Shown: piece by piece, positions 17,349 through 25,878 of the stretch
Layout: each line of letters opens with the position of its first letter
Position numbering within the stretch: position 1 is the stretch's first letter
NCBI GenBank assembly: GCA_016217545.1
Contig: JACRHT010000012.1
Span: 248,001-312,000 of the forward strand
From: Opitutia bacterium
GTDB taxonomy: Bacteria; Verrucomicrobiota; Verrucomicrobiia; Opitutales; Opitutaceae
Reading direction: 5' to 3'
DNA: 64,000 bases
Program-made: the position numbers and the translations under genes
The notes under the pieces: generated by a model
The model's input: the letters and a program-made list of their open reading frames with translations, nothing else
Databases searched by the model: none
What the model was told of the DNA's origin: nothing

Positions 17349-18497
17349 TCATGGGGTGGGTGCCGGTGGCAGCGGCTGGCGCTGGAAGGGAAGCTCGAAG
17401 CGCACGACGGTGGCGGCCGGCGCGCGCACCTCGAAATCGAGGCGGAAGTCGGTGCCGTAGGTTCGGAGCATCCGCTCGCGCGTGGTGGTGAGTCCGACGC
17501 CGTGGCTCTCCGGGGCGGCGGTGCCGGCGGCGCCCTCCGCGGGATCGTTGCTCACGACGACTACGAGCCGATCGTCGCGGAGCGTCGCCTCGACGCGCAC
17601 CCAGCCGGGATTCCGGCGCCGCGCTATGCCATGCTTGATGGCGTTCTCGACCACGGGCTGGAGCAGCAGGGTCGGCACCTCGGCGGCCAGCGTCTCCGGG
17701 GCGGCGTCGATGGAGAAATGCAGCCGCTGATCGAAGCGCAGTTTCTCAATCTCGAGATAGGTGCGGCAATAGCCCAGCTCCTCCCCCAGGAGGACGACCG
17801 GCCGGCCCGAACTGCCGATCAGCGCGCGCAGCAACGAGGAGACGCGGGCCAGCGCCTCGACCGCCTGCGTGTTCTCGCCGATGCGCACGAGCCCCGCCAC
17901 GGCATTGAGCGCGTTGAACAGGAAATGAGGATGGAGCTGCTGCTTCAGCGCCTTCAGCTCCGCCTGCGTCACAGCCGCGCGCAGTTGCTCGCGCTGGAGT
18001 TCGGTCACGGCGAGTTGCGCGCGCAACTCGACCTCGCGCCGCATCACCTCCGTCCTCTCATGGTAGAGATCGAAGATGTATCCGCCCCCCAGCGTGCCAA
18101 AGTAGAGCGCGACGTCGATGAGCAGACGCGGGGCGATGCGCTGAAAAACCTGCTCGTGGCCCATGAACGGCAGGCTCCACGGCTCCGGCAGCGGCAACAG
18201 CGCCCAGATCCACGAGCGAACCAATATCACCCAGGCGAGAAGTGCCCCGCAAAACGCGAGGTGCAGCACGATCCCCGCCGGGAGCCAGACCCCGCGCGCG
18301 GGAATGCGGCGACGTAGTTCGAACACGAGTGGCGTGAGCAACGCCCAAAGCCAGGCCCGCGCCATTTGGGAGTAGACCAGCCAGGCCTGATAGTAGTTCG
18401 AGACGTCGGCATCATCCCCGGTCTGCGGGTGGGTCGCCATGGTCTGCACCGCCAGAATCGCGCCGATCGCCGTCCAAATGGCGAACAGGGGGAGCAT
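17349..18497 (-). CDS. LytS/YpdA-type sensor histidine kinase
   Basis: 382-residue membrane sensor kinase of the His_kinase (PF06580) type. Several N-terminal membrane segments (about residues 3-160) precede a coiled coil (EVMRREVELRAQLAVTELQ) and the phospho-acceptor region LHPHFLFNALNA. The ATPase domain shows VENAIKHG (N box) and GVGLTTTRERM (G box). ATG 18497 is preferred, since it begins at the first membrane helix; the frame is open to 18599. It is the upstream partner of the LytTR regulator and lies between receptors 2 and 3. No extracellular ligand domain of size is present. Confidence 0.93.
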   Translation of the reverse strand: MLPLFAIWTAIGAILAVQTMATHPQTGDDADVSNYYQAWLVYSQMARAWLWALLTPLVFELRRRIPARGVWLPAGIVLHLAFCGALLAWVILVRSWIWALLPLPEPWSLPFMGHEQVFQRIAPRLLIDVALYFGTLGGGYIFDLYHERTEVMRREVELRAQLAVTELQREQLRAAVTQAELKALKQQLHPHFLFNALNAVAGLVRIGENTQAVEALARVSSLLRALIGSSGRPVVLLGEELGYCRTYLEIEKLRFDQRLHFSIDAAPETLAAEVPTLLLQPVVENAIKHGIARRRNPGWVRVEATLRDDRLVVVVSNDPAEGAAGTAAPESHGVGLTTTRERMLRTYGTDFRLDFEVRAPAATVVRFELPFQRQPLPPAPTP

Positions 18498-18849
18498 TCG
18501 AATTGTGGCGCGCGCGGGCACGAAATGGGCGTGTTCGACCGGGCGGAAAATGCAAGCCCGGGCGTCGAGCGCCGACCACTGCCAATCGCACCCCGCCACC
18601 GGGCCATCGAAACCACTTCACCCCTGGTCGGACGCGACTAGACGTTGGTCGCTTTTCGGCCGGTGACACGAAAAAGCGGCCGCGTCGCCGCGGCCGCCGG
18701 ATTGCCCTTCCAATTCCGTTTCCTCCACCTGGTCCGTCATCGCGAGGGGCGCGCGAGCGCACCGTGGCGATCCAGCCGAAACTCCGCTGGATCGCTTCGG
18801 CGCTCCGCAACCCGGGGCTCTTCGCGATGACGGGTCCGGGAGTGGCGAC
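18498..18849. other. Intergenic region between sensor kinase and receptor 3
   Basis: About 350 bases. It holds the receptor 3 terminator (18671-18697) and, closer to the kinase, the probable promoter of the kinase/regulator operon. A single CTAGACG-type half-site (GACTAGACG at about 18639) is seen but no paired repeat. Nothing that looks like a gene. Confidence 0.5.
18671..18697 (-). terminator. Intrinsic terminator of TonB-dependent receptor 3
   Basis: GCGGCCGCG at 18676-18684 pairs perfectly with CGCGGCCGC at 18689-18697 with a TCGC loop. TTTTT follows on the minus strand (18675-18671). It sits about 150 bases past the receptor stop and separates it from the kinase operon. Confidence 0.82.
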
Positions 18850-21642
18850 TCAGAACTTGTAGGTCGCGTCGATGAAGAAGAAGCGTCCGAACGCGCCGTA
18901 GAGACCGGTGTCGGCCGGCGGATCGGTGAAGACGTTCGGATCGGTCGGCGGGTAGCGGTCGAGGATGTTGTTCACGCCGACCGTGACCTTGAGCCCGGCG
19001 AGGCGCGGCCACACGGCGGCGAGATCGACGCCGAATTGCGCGTCGAAGGAAACGTAGCCGGGAATGTGCGAGCCGTCGCCGGCGCTCGTGACGCCGCGAA
19101 TGTAGGTGTTCGCAAGCATGGCGTTGTAAGCGCCCTTCTGCCATGTGAGCGTTGTCCGTCCGTGCCACTTCGGGAGCGTGCCGAAGCCGTTGGTCGCGGA
19201 GTATTCCACGGGGTCGATGTCGGGCGAGGCGACGATCACGAAGCTCTTGAGGTAATTCCACGAGGTGGTCGCGCTCCACGCACCGAGCGTGTCGGTCCAG
19301 TCGTAGCGGACCATGACGTCGATGCCGCTTTGGTTTTGTTTGCCGATGTTCACGGCGAACTGATCGACGTAGACGTTCGATGGGTTCGGATGCAGCTGGC
19401 CGGGCGCGGTGACCTGCGTGCCGCCGAGCTGGCCGAAGTTGCCGAGGTGAACGTAGGGCGAGTAGATCGACGCGGCGCCGAACTGCTCAACGTCCTGGAT
19501 CATCACCGTCGTGGCGGCGAGCGTGCCGACGATGTCGGTTTCCTTGATGTTCACATAGTCGACGGAGAGGGAGAGACCCTTCACCGCCTTGGGCGAGTAG
19601 ACGAAACCGACGGTGTAGTTCTTCGAGCGCGAGGGCGAGAGGTTGGGATTCGAGCCGCCCTGTTGGTTGCCTTGGATGTTCACGAACGGACCGATGGGCT
19701 GGCCGGCGGAGTTGTAGGCGGTGAGCCCGGCGAGCGTCGGCGTGGCGCCGGAGTTGGTGGGACCGTAAAGGCCGTAGAGCGTCGGCGCGGCGAAGGACTT
19801 CGAGTAGGTCGAGCGGATCACGAACTCGTCGTTGAACGGCAACCAGCGCAGCGCGACCTTCGGCACGGTCGGCTTCTCCTCGCTCGACTTGTAGATCTCG
19901 TGACGGAACGCGACGTCGAGATCGGCGGTGTGCAGGCCCGGGAGATTGTTGCTCGGCTGCGTGAGGGGAATTTTCACCTCGGCGAACTGCGACGTCACGG
20001 AGCGCGTGGCGTCGAAGGGATTCAGCGTGACGCCGTTGTTCCACGCCGAGCCGCCGGTGGCGGGATCGATGATGCTGTTCTTGTCGGCGCGGGCGTTGAG
20101 CGCCTCGTGGCGGTAGCCGACGCCGAACGCAGTGTAGACGCTGCCGCCGGGCAGGTCGAAGAGCCGGCCGTTCACGCGGGCGTTGTAGGAGATCAGCTTG
20201 CTCTCGAAGAGGCCGAGCGAGTCGCCGAAGATGTTCGCTTCGGCGATTTTTGCCGCGTCCTGCTTGATCGCGGTGAGGTTGATGAGGCCGGAGGCGATGC
20301 CGGCTTGCAGCGCGGAATCGAGGATCTGGTTCGACGCGATCGAGTCCTGCTGCGCGCGGTTGAAGAGCGCATCGACGGTCCAGCCCCAGTCGGCGTTGAG
20401 CTTGCCGTTGAGCGCGAGCGTGCCGCGGATCGAGTGGCCGTCGGTGATGTAGACGCGGTTGCCGGCGTCGACGAAACGGTTGCGCACCTGCGCGCGGACG
20501 TCGGTGAACGGGATGCCGGGCAGGCCGGTGTTGCCGGCGGTGGAGTTGATGCGGAAGACGATCGGCTGCGGGTTGAGGTTATACTGGCTGCGCGTGCGCG
20601 CGTAGAGGATCGTGGTCTGCAGATCGAGGGCGTCGGAGAACTTGTGCTGCAACGCGAGCGTCGCGATCTGCTTGCTCAGCGCGGCGGAGAACGTCGGGCG
20701 CGACGACAGGTCGAAGCCGAGCGGCACGTCGTTGGCGCTGACGGGAACGTAGACACCTTGCGCGGCCCATTGCGCGAGGGTCTGCGCGGGACCGGCGGGC
20801 GCGGCGTTCAGGCCGGGCTTGAGTTTGTAGAAGTTGCCCGCCGCATCGTTGACGATGCCGGCGTAGCTCGCGGTGAGGAAGACCGGCGACGTGTAGTTGT
20901 AGTCGCGCTCGTAGAGCGGGTCGGTCTTCGTCCACTCGGCGGAGAGCGTGAGGCTGGTCTTGTCGGTCGCGGCGCCGCCGACGAGCCGCAGGGATCGGTC
21001 GCGGTAGTAGGCGCCGGTTTTGTCGGCTTTGGAGAAGCCGAAGTAGCCGCCGATCTCGAAGCCCTGGTAGTTCTTTTTCAGGATGATGTTGATCACGCCC
21101 GACACGGCGTCGGAGCCGTAGATGGCGGACGCGCCGTCGGTGAGGACTTCGATGCGCTCGATGGCGGAGACGGGCACGACGTTGAGGTCGACGAACTGGA
21201 AGCCGCCCGAGCTGGCGACGGGCGAGAAGGCCACGCGCATGCCGTCGATCAGCACGAGCGTCGCGGTGTTGCGCAACGCGAGCTGCGAGCCGCCGTTGGT
21301 GGCGCCGCCGTTGATGTTGCCGTTCTCGATGCCGATGTTGTTGCCGCCGACGATCTGCGGCACGGATTTGCGGAGGACGTCGAGGACGCTGGACTTGAGG
21401 CCGGACGCCTCGATGTCCTTGGCGGTGACGACGACGACGGGCGAGGCGTTCGCCTCGTCGGCCGCGGCGGGGATGTAGGAGCCAGTGACGACGTATTTCT
21501 CGAGTTTGACCGCTTCGTCGGCGGCGGCGCCGGTCGACGAGGGGGATTGGGCGGCGGCCGGGAGGCCGAGCAGGCAAGGCAGGACGAGCAGCGCGCCGGC
21601 GCGCGCCAGCGCCCGCCGCGAGGACGTGTGTGGGTGGTTCAT
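18850..21642 (-). CDS. TonB-dependent outer-membrane receptor 3
   Basis: 930 residues. Signal peptide about 1-31 (ending LPAAAQ), TonB-box-like VKLEKYVVTGSYIP, plug with VLDVLRKSVPQIVGG, RNTATLVLIDGMR and IERIEVLTDGASAIYGSDAVSG, and a beta-barrel ending FIDATYKF. It is of the same Oar-less class as receptors 1 and 2 but has a different leader and no shared upstream DNA. The substrate is unknown. It is followed by its own terminator and then by the LytS/LytTR genes on the same strand. Confidence 0.95.
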   Translation of the reverse strand: MNHPHTSSRRALARAGALLVLPCLLGLPAAAQSPSSTGAAADEAVKLEKYVVTGSYIPAAADEANASPVVVVTAKDIEASGLKSSVLDVLRKSVPQIVGGNNIGIENGNINGGATNGGSQLALRNTATLVLIDGMRVAFSPVASSGGFQFVDLNVVPVSAIERIEVLTDGASAIYGSDAVSGVINIILKKNYQGFEIGGYFGFSKADKTGAYYRDRSLRLVGGAATDKTSLTLSAEWTKTDPLYERDYNYTSPVFLTASYAGIVNDAAGNFYKLKPGLNAAPAGPAQTLAQWAAQGVYVPVSANDVPLGFDLSSRPTFSAALSKQIATLALQHKFSDALDLQTTILYARTRSQYNLNPQPIVFRINSTAGNTGLPGIPFTDVRAQVRNRFVDAGNRVYITDGHSIRGTLALNGKLNADWGWTVDALFNRAQQDSIASNQILDSALQAGIASGLINLTAIKQDAAKIAEANIFGDSLGLFESKLISYNARVNGRLFDLPGGSVYTAFGVGYRHEALNARADKNSIIDPATGGSAWNNGVTLNPFDATRSVTSQFAEVKIPLTQPSNNLPGLHTADLDVAFRHEIYKSSEEKPTVPKVALRWLPFNDEFVIRSTYSKSFAAPTLYGLYGPTNSGATPTLAGLTAYNSAGQPIGPFVNIQGNQQGGSNPNLSPSRSKNYTVGFVYSPKAVKGLSLSVDYVNIKETDIVGTLAATTVMIQDVEQFGAASIYSPYVHLGNFGQLGGTQVTAPGQLHPNPSNVYVDQFAVNIGKQNQSGIDVMVRYDWTDTLGAWSATTSWNYLKSFVIVASPDIDPVEYSATNGFGTLPKWHGRTTLTWQKGAYNAMLANTYIRGVTSAGDGSHIPGYVSFDAQFGVDLAAVWPRLAGLKVTVGVNNILDRYPPTDPNVFTDPPADTGLYGAFGRFFFIDATYKF

Positions 21643-21864
21643 GGTTTGCGTGTCGAATGCAGCGGCGAGATGCCGCCTGGTTCGCCCAGCGGTGGTTCAG
21701 GCCCCGGGCTTGCGCGCATCGAAGCCGCAGCTGCCGCTCCGTCGCAAAACGAGCACGACCGGCCCGCATGAGGTCGCGCCGGGACGCTGAAAAAGCCGCC
21801 CGGGCGCCAGCGCGGCGAGGTGCGGCGCGGCGCGTGAAAACGCCGGTCCGCTCCGCGGGCTACA

Positions 21865-23184
21865 TCAGTTGCGACGCTCGACGATGGCGCCGGTCGCGTC
21901 CTTGAACACGAGCATGCGCGTGTCGGCGTTGTAATTCTCGAACCGGATGCCGAGCTGCGGATTCACGAGGTCGCCCGGCGCGTAGGCCGTGCGATCGATG
22001 AACACGCGGGGACTCGCGCCGCCGCGCACGCCACTGATCTTGAGATTCTGCACCCACGAACGGAACATCGCGCTCGCCACGAGCGCGGGCCGGGGCGCGG
22101 CAGGCGTCGGGTCAACAGAAGTGTTGGCGGGGGAAACGGACGCCGGCGCGGGCGCAGCGGAGACGGCGTTCGCGGGAGTCGGCGACGCGGTGTTCGTCGG
22201 AGTTTTCGTCGCGGCGGCGGACGGCTGGTCGGCGTCCAGAACTTCATTCGTCGCGGCGGTTTGGCCGGCGGCGACTGCCGCGGAGACACTCTTCGCCTTC
22301 GCGACGGCCTTGCCGTAACCGGTGGTCGGCTCCGCGGGCTTCGGCTGCGGCGGCGCGTCGGCTTTCGGGGTCGCTGCGGCGGGCTTCGCCGGCGTGGCGA
22401 CCGGGCGGGGCTTGGGCGGCGGCGGTGGCTCCGGCCGGGTGAGGAAGAAGAACGCGACCGCGCCGAGCGCGAGCACGCCGCCACCGATGCCGGCGAGGAG
22501 GAAGATTTTTTTGCGCGGGTTGGTCGCCGTGGCGGCGGCTTTCAGCTCCTTGGCTTCGGCGTCGCTCGGCGGCTCGATGGGAGGGGCCGATTTTTTGAGT
22601 CCCGGCGGGGGCGGAAACTTGGCAACGCCCGGCGGCGGCGGAAACGCGGCGACCGGAGGCACGGGCGCGGCGGACGCGGGAGGCGCGACCGGTGGCTCGA
22701 TCGACGGCAAGGGCGGTGGCGTGTCCGGCAACGCGGCGGCAGGCGCGGCGGCATCGGCGACCGACGGAGTCGAGGGCGCGGAGACAGGCTCGCGCGGCTT
22801 GAAGGCGATTTTGGGGCGCGTCGGTTCTGCGGCGGGCGCAACGGGAGCCGGTGCCGTCGGCTCCGGCGGCGGCGCGATCAGCGGTGGATTTTCGGCCAGC
22901 GGCGGAGCGGCGGGCGGCTCCGCCGGGGCGTCGATCGGCGACGGCGCCGATGCGGAGGCGGGTGCAGGTGCAGAAGATTCGGTGCTGACGGGCGTCGCTT
23001 CCGCCGAGGTCACCGTCAGTCGGGGCTTGAGTCGAACGGGAGCCGCCTCGGTGGCTTGCGATGCTGCGGACGCAGGCGGCGGTTCCGAGGCCTCGGGCGG
23101 CGGAGTCCCCGCTGCGGGTGCCGCCGGAGTTTCGCCGGCCAGACGCGGCTTCAGGCGGAGCTTCGGGGCGTTTTCTTCGCTCAT
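21865..23184 (-). CDS. Proline/alanine-rich single-pass membrane protein
   Basis: 439 residues from ATG 23184 (an open frame continues to 23277). The N-terminal 225 residues are Pro/Ala-rich and probably disordered and cytoplasmic; they hold two copies of RLKPRL (near 10 and 51) and a related KIAFKPRE (near 126). A membrane segment follows KKIFLLAGIGGGVLALG (about 227-249). The outer part is again Pro/Ala-rich and ends in a compact domain of about 75 residues (ASAMFRSWVQNLKISGVRGG and YAPGDLVNPQLGIRFENY). Not recognised; TonB-like in layout but without a TonB C-terminal domain. The C-terminal domain may handle cell-wall or secretion contacts, which is speculation. Confidence 0.7.
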   Translation of the reverse strand: MSEENAPKLRLKPRLAGETPAAPAAGTPPPEASEPPPASAASQATEAAPVRLKPRLTVTSAEATPVSTESSAPAPASASAPSPIDAPAEPPAAPPLAENPPLIAPPPEPTAPAPVAPAAEPTRPKIAFKPREPVSAPSTPSVADAAAPAAALPDTPPPLPSIEPPVAPPASAAPVPPVAAFPPPPGVAKFPPPPGLKKSAPPIEPPSDAEAKELKAAATATNPRKKIFLLAGIGGGVLALGAVAFFFLTRPEPPPPPKPRPVATPAKPAAATPKADAPPQPKPAEPTTGYGKAVAKAKSVSAAVAAGQTAATNEVLDADQPSAAATKTPTNTASPTPANAVSAAPAPASVSPANTSVDPTPAAPRPALVASAMFRSWVQNLKISGVRGGASPRVFIDRTAYAPGDLVNPQLGIRFENYNADTRMLVFKDATGAIVERRN

Positions 23185-23275
23185 CACCGTTGGGGTTAAC
23201 GATTTTGCCTGCCGGCGAAACACAAAAGATTTCCGGGAGCGTGACAAAATCCGCTGAACTTCGTTGGCTGGGGCC

Positions 23276-23752
23276 ATGGCGACCGGGCCGCATTTTCCTT
23301 CGCGTGTGGATCGGTGGTATGCCGGCCTCGTGTTCGCGGCCGCCGCGGCCCCACTCGTCGGCGCGGGCTGGCTGGCGGCGCAGGGTCGGTTCTCGGGAGT
23401 GGCGCTGCTCGCTGCGTGGGGGGTGGCGATGGTGATCTTGACGGCGTGGCTGGGGTTTCCCTGCGGCTACACGTTCGGCGCGGATGGCATCGAGGTGCGC
23501 AGCGGCGCGCTGAAGTGGACCGTGCCATACCGGGCCATCCGGGGCGCGACACCGACCTGGGTGCCGCTGCCGGGGCCGGCTTGGTCGCTCCGGCGCGTGC
23601 GGCTGGATTTTGCAGATGGCTTCATCCTCGTCTCGCCAGACGCCCGGGAAGTGTTCATATCGGAACTCGCCGAGCGCTGCCCGCACTTGCTGCGACGCGG
23701 CGCCGGTTTGGCGACGAGACTACCCCTGCCTCATGAAAAAGCTGCCCGCTAA
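23276..23752 (+). CDS. PH-like domain membrane protein
   Basis: 158 residues. Two hydrophobic helices (about 15-60) are followed by a PH-like beta domain: YTFGADGIEVRSGALKWTVPYRAI, then VRLDFADGFILVSPDAREVFISEL. This matches the layout of bacterial PH proteins such as the SunI/bPH_4 group. Function unknown. It is divergent from the proline-rich protein gene (91-base gap) and its end overlaps the next gene by 20 bases. Confidence 0.65.
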   Translation: MATGPHFPSRVDRWYAGLVFAAAAAPLVGAGWLAAQGRFSGVALLAAWGVAMVILTAWLGFPCGYTFGADGIEVRSGALKWTVPYRAIRGATPTWVPLPGPAWSLRRVRLDFADGFILVSPDAREVFISELAERCPHLLRRGAGLATRLPLPHEKAAR

Positions 23753-24293
23753 GATCGCCGGCATCACCACTCTCGCGGTGGAGAAGGCGACGGGACGTTC
23801 GTGGGTGGGATGGATCGAGTTGCTCGACAAGGCCGGCGCGAAATCCTGGCCGCACGCCGAGATCGCGCAGTGGTTGCAGAAAAAACACCTGGTCAACGAC
23901 TGGTGGTCGCAGATGGTCACGGTCGGCTACGAGCAAACCACCGGCCGCCGCGTGAAGAACCAGAAGAACGACGGCTTCGAGATCAGCGTCAGCAAGACCA
24001 TCGCCGCGCCCGTCGCCGTCGCCTTCGAAGCATGGAAGGACGCCGCCATCCGCGAGCGCTGGCTCCCGCGCACTCCCCTCTCCGTCCGCAAGGCCACGCC
24101 GCACAAATCCATCCGCATCCTCTGGCCCGACGAGACGACGCTCTCCGTGAACTTCTGGCCGAAAGGCCCGCTCAAGTGCCAAGTCGTGCCCGAGCACAGC
24201 AAGCTCCCCGACGCCGCCACCGCCGAGCGCATGAAGACCTACTGGACCGTGCAACTCGACGCGCTCTGCGCGTTCCTCGAGCAAAAAGCCTGA
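23733..24293 (+). CDS. DUF4287 / SRPBCC-domain protein
   Basis: 186 residues. The N-terminal 65 residues (KATGRSWVGWIELLDKAGA, WLQKKHLVNDWWSQMVTVGYE) match the DUF4287-type small domain; the rest is an SRPBCC/START-like fold (ISVSKTIAAPVAVAFEAWKD, LPRTPLSVRKATPHKSIRI). Such fusions are found in many soil bacteria; the ligand is unknown. ATG 23733 lies within the end of the preceding frame, so translation may be coupled. Confidence 0.8.
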   Translation: MKKLPAKIAGITTLAVEKATGRSWVGWIELLDKAGAKSWPHAEIAQWLQKKHLVNDWWSQMVTVGYEQTTGRRVKNQKNDGFEISVSKTIAAPVAVAFEAWKDAAIRERWLPRTPLSVRKATPHKSIRILWPDETTLSVNFWPKGPLKCQVVPEHSKLPDAATAERMKTYWTVQLDALCAFLEQKA

Positions 24294-24380
24294 CGCGCCC
24301 TCGCGCTTGCGCGGAAACCTCGCGCGCCGCGGCGCGTTTTCCCGCTTGCTGGCCCCGCGTCGACGCGGCGCAGTAAAAGG

Positions 24381-25076
24381 ATGCGTCTCAGGCACCGCAT
24401 CCTCGTCGCCGCTCTCGCGGCGCTGCTCCTCCCCGTCGTCGTTCACGCGCAGGAAGTGCAGGCCCACGGACTCGCCTTCGAACGCTGGGTGCGCGACACG
24501 TTTTTCGACGGCTACAAGCCCGCCAGCTACACGCAGCGCTGGGACATCCCCGCCGACGCGAACAAGGACCACGGCGGCATCCCCGTGAACCCGAAGGCCG
24601 TGAAATTCGGCACGCCCGTCGACCTCGGCGACGCGTTCCGCCAATACGAGATCAACGAGCCGTTCATCCTCGTCCTCGGCTTTTGGGAACAGGACGGCGA
24701 CGAGAAGCGCTTCGTCAACATCGTCGCGCCCCGCATCGATCCGGAAAAATGGAAATCGCTCTGGGGCGACGTCACCTACGCCGACCTCCTCAAACTCGAC
24801 GACCTGATCAAGGACCCCGCGCGCCCGATCGAAGAGATCCGCAAACTCGCCCTCAAAACGAAAGCCTCGCCGCCGTTCACCACCGCCGTGATCCAGGTGA
24901 ACCCGAAGATCGACGCGCGCCAGCGCCGCCTCCAGTGCTCGCTGCGTTTCGCCGACGTGTTCAAGCACCTCGCGCCCGGCATCGAGCCGCGGCCCGCCGA
25001 CGGAGCCGTCCTCTGGGGCGTCCCCTTCCCCGGTCCGCTCGCCTCGCCCGCGCGCGAATTTCCCGCAAAGCCGTAA
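24381..25076 (+). CDS. Exported hypothetical protein
   Basis: 231 residues. Signal peptide about 1-23 (LRHRILVAALAALLLPVVVHA, cleavage near HAQ). The mature part begins HGLAFERWVRDTFFDGY and has WDIPADANKDHGG, PVNPKAVKF and ILVLGFWEQDGDEKRFVNI. The order Glu...Asp...x-K in the first 70 residues recalls a PD-(D/E)XK nuclease core, but this is a weak pattern and I do not assign a function. It has its own start region 87 bases after the previous gene and ends close to a convergent gene. Confidence 0.65.
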   Translation: MRLRHRILVAALAALLLPVVVHAQEVQAHGLAFERWVRDTFFDGYKPASYTQRWDIPADANKDHGGIPVNPKAVKFGTPVDLGDAFRQYEINEPFILVLGFWEQDGDEKRFVNIVAPRIDPEKWKSLWGDVTYADLLKLDDLIKDPARPIEEIRKLALKTKASPPFTTAVIQVNPKIDARQRRLQCSLRFADVFKHLAPGIEPRPADGAVLWGVPFPGPLASPAREFPAKP

Positions 25077-25082
25077 GCCCGC

Positions 25083-25874
25083 TCAAGGCTGCGCTCGCGG
25101 CGCCGTTTTCAACGCCGCCGCCACCGCGCCCACCGCGATCTCGCGCGGCACGACCAGCCGCCAGCTCCCCTCCACCCGTCGGAACGCCAGCACCGCGTCC
25201 CGCGCCAGCCCGCCGCCGCGCTCCGTGCGCGTGCGCAACGCGACGTCGCCGTTGTTCAACGTCAGCGCCGCCACCGGCCCGATCGCGCTCAAATCCTGCG
25301 GCACCTGCACCGCGATGAGCGTCGCCAGCATGTTTTCCGGCGAACCGTAGCTCGCGCGCGCCTCGTCCGACAGCTGCGCGAACGCCGCCGCCAGCTCCTT
25401 CCGCCCCGCCGCGTCGATCGCCAGCAGCGTCGCGAGCTTTTCCGTCTCCCCCCGCGTCGCCGCCCACACGAAACTCTCCAGCGCCGCCTCCGGCGCCGCC
25501 GCACCCGCATCGCGCCAGTCCGCGCTCTTCACCATCGGCCCGCGGAGCGGCGGCAGGTTCTCCTTCGCGGGCGATTTCCCGGGCGCGGATGCGATCAACT
25601 CGCCGCTTTCGCTCGCGAGCGCCCGCTCGATTTTCGCGAGATCCTCCCGCGCTCGCAGCCATTCCTCCTGTTGCCGGCGCAGCTGCGCGAGCTCGTCCGC
25701 GGTCGCGGACGAACGCAGCGCCGGTGTCGCGCGCGACCGTGCGAGTTGCCGCGCGATGAGCCGGTCGCGTTCGGCGCGCAGCGCGACCGCACGCGAGTGC
25801 TGCCACATCCCCAGCGCGCCGAACACGCCGATGCTGCCAGCCAGGCAAAGCCACATGAATGCGCGCGGATTCAT
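25083..25874 (-). CDS. Membrane-anchored coiled-coil protein, partner of the sigma-TonB fusion
   Basis: 263 residues, unrecognised. One N-terminal membrane segment (about 6-24), an Arg/Glu-rich coiled coil (about 27-90) and a C-terminal domain (about 120-255) with APEAALESFVWAATRGETEKL and a final VLAFRRVEGSWRLVVPREI, which resembles small NTF2/SnoaL-like folds in layout only. It starts 4 bases after the stop of the sigma-TonB fusion and is surely cotranscribed. The topology (TM then coiled coil then periplasmic domain) mirrors that of the fusion protein, so the two may pair in the periplasm (inference). Confidence 0.75.
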   Translation of the reverse strand: MNPRAFMWLCLAGSIGVFGALGMWQHSRAVALRAERDRLIARQLARSRATPALRSSATADELAQLRRQQEEWLRAREDLAKIERALASESGELIASAPGKSPAKENLPPLRGPMVKSADWRDAGAAAPEAALESFVWAATRGETEKLATLLAIDAAGRKELAAAFAQLSDEARASYGSPENMLATLIAVQVPQDLSAIGPVAALTLNNGDVALRTRTERGGGLARDAVLAFRRVEGSWRLVVPREIAVGAVAAALKTAPRAQP

Positions 25875-25878
25875 CGCT

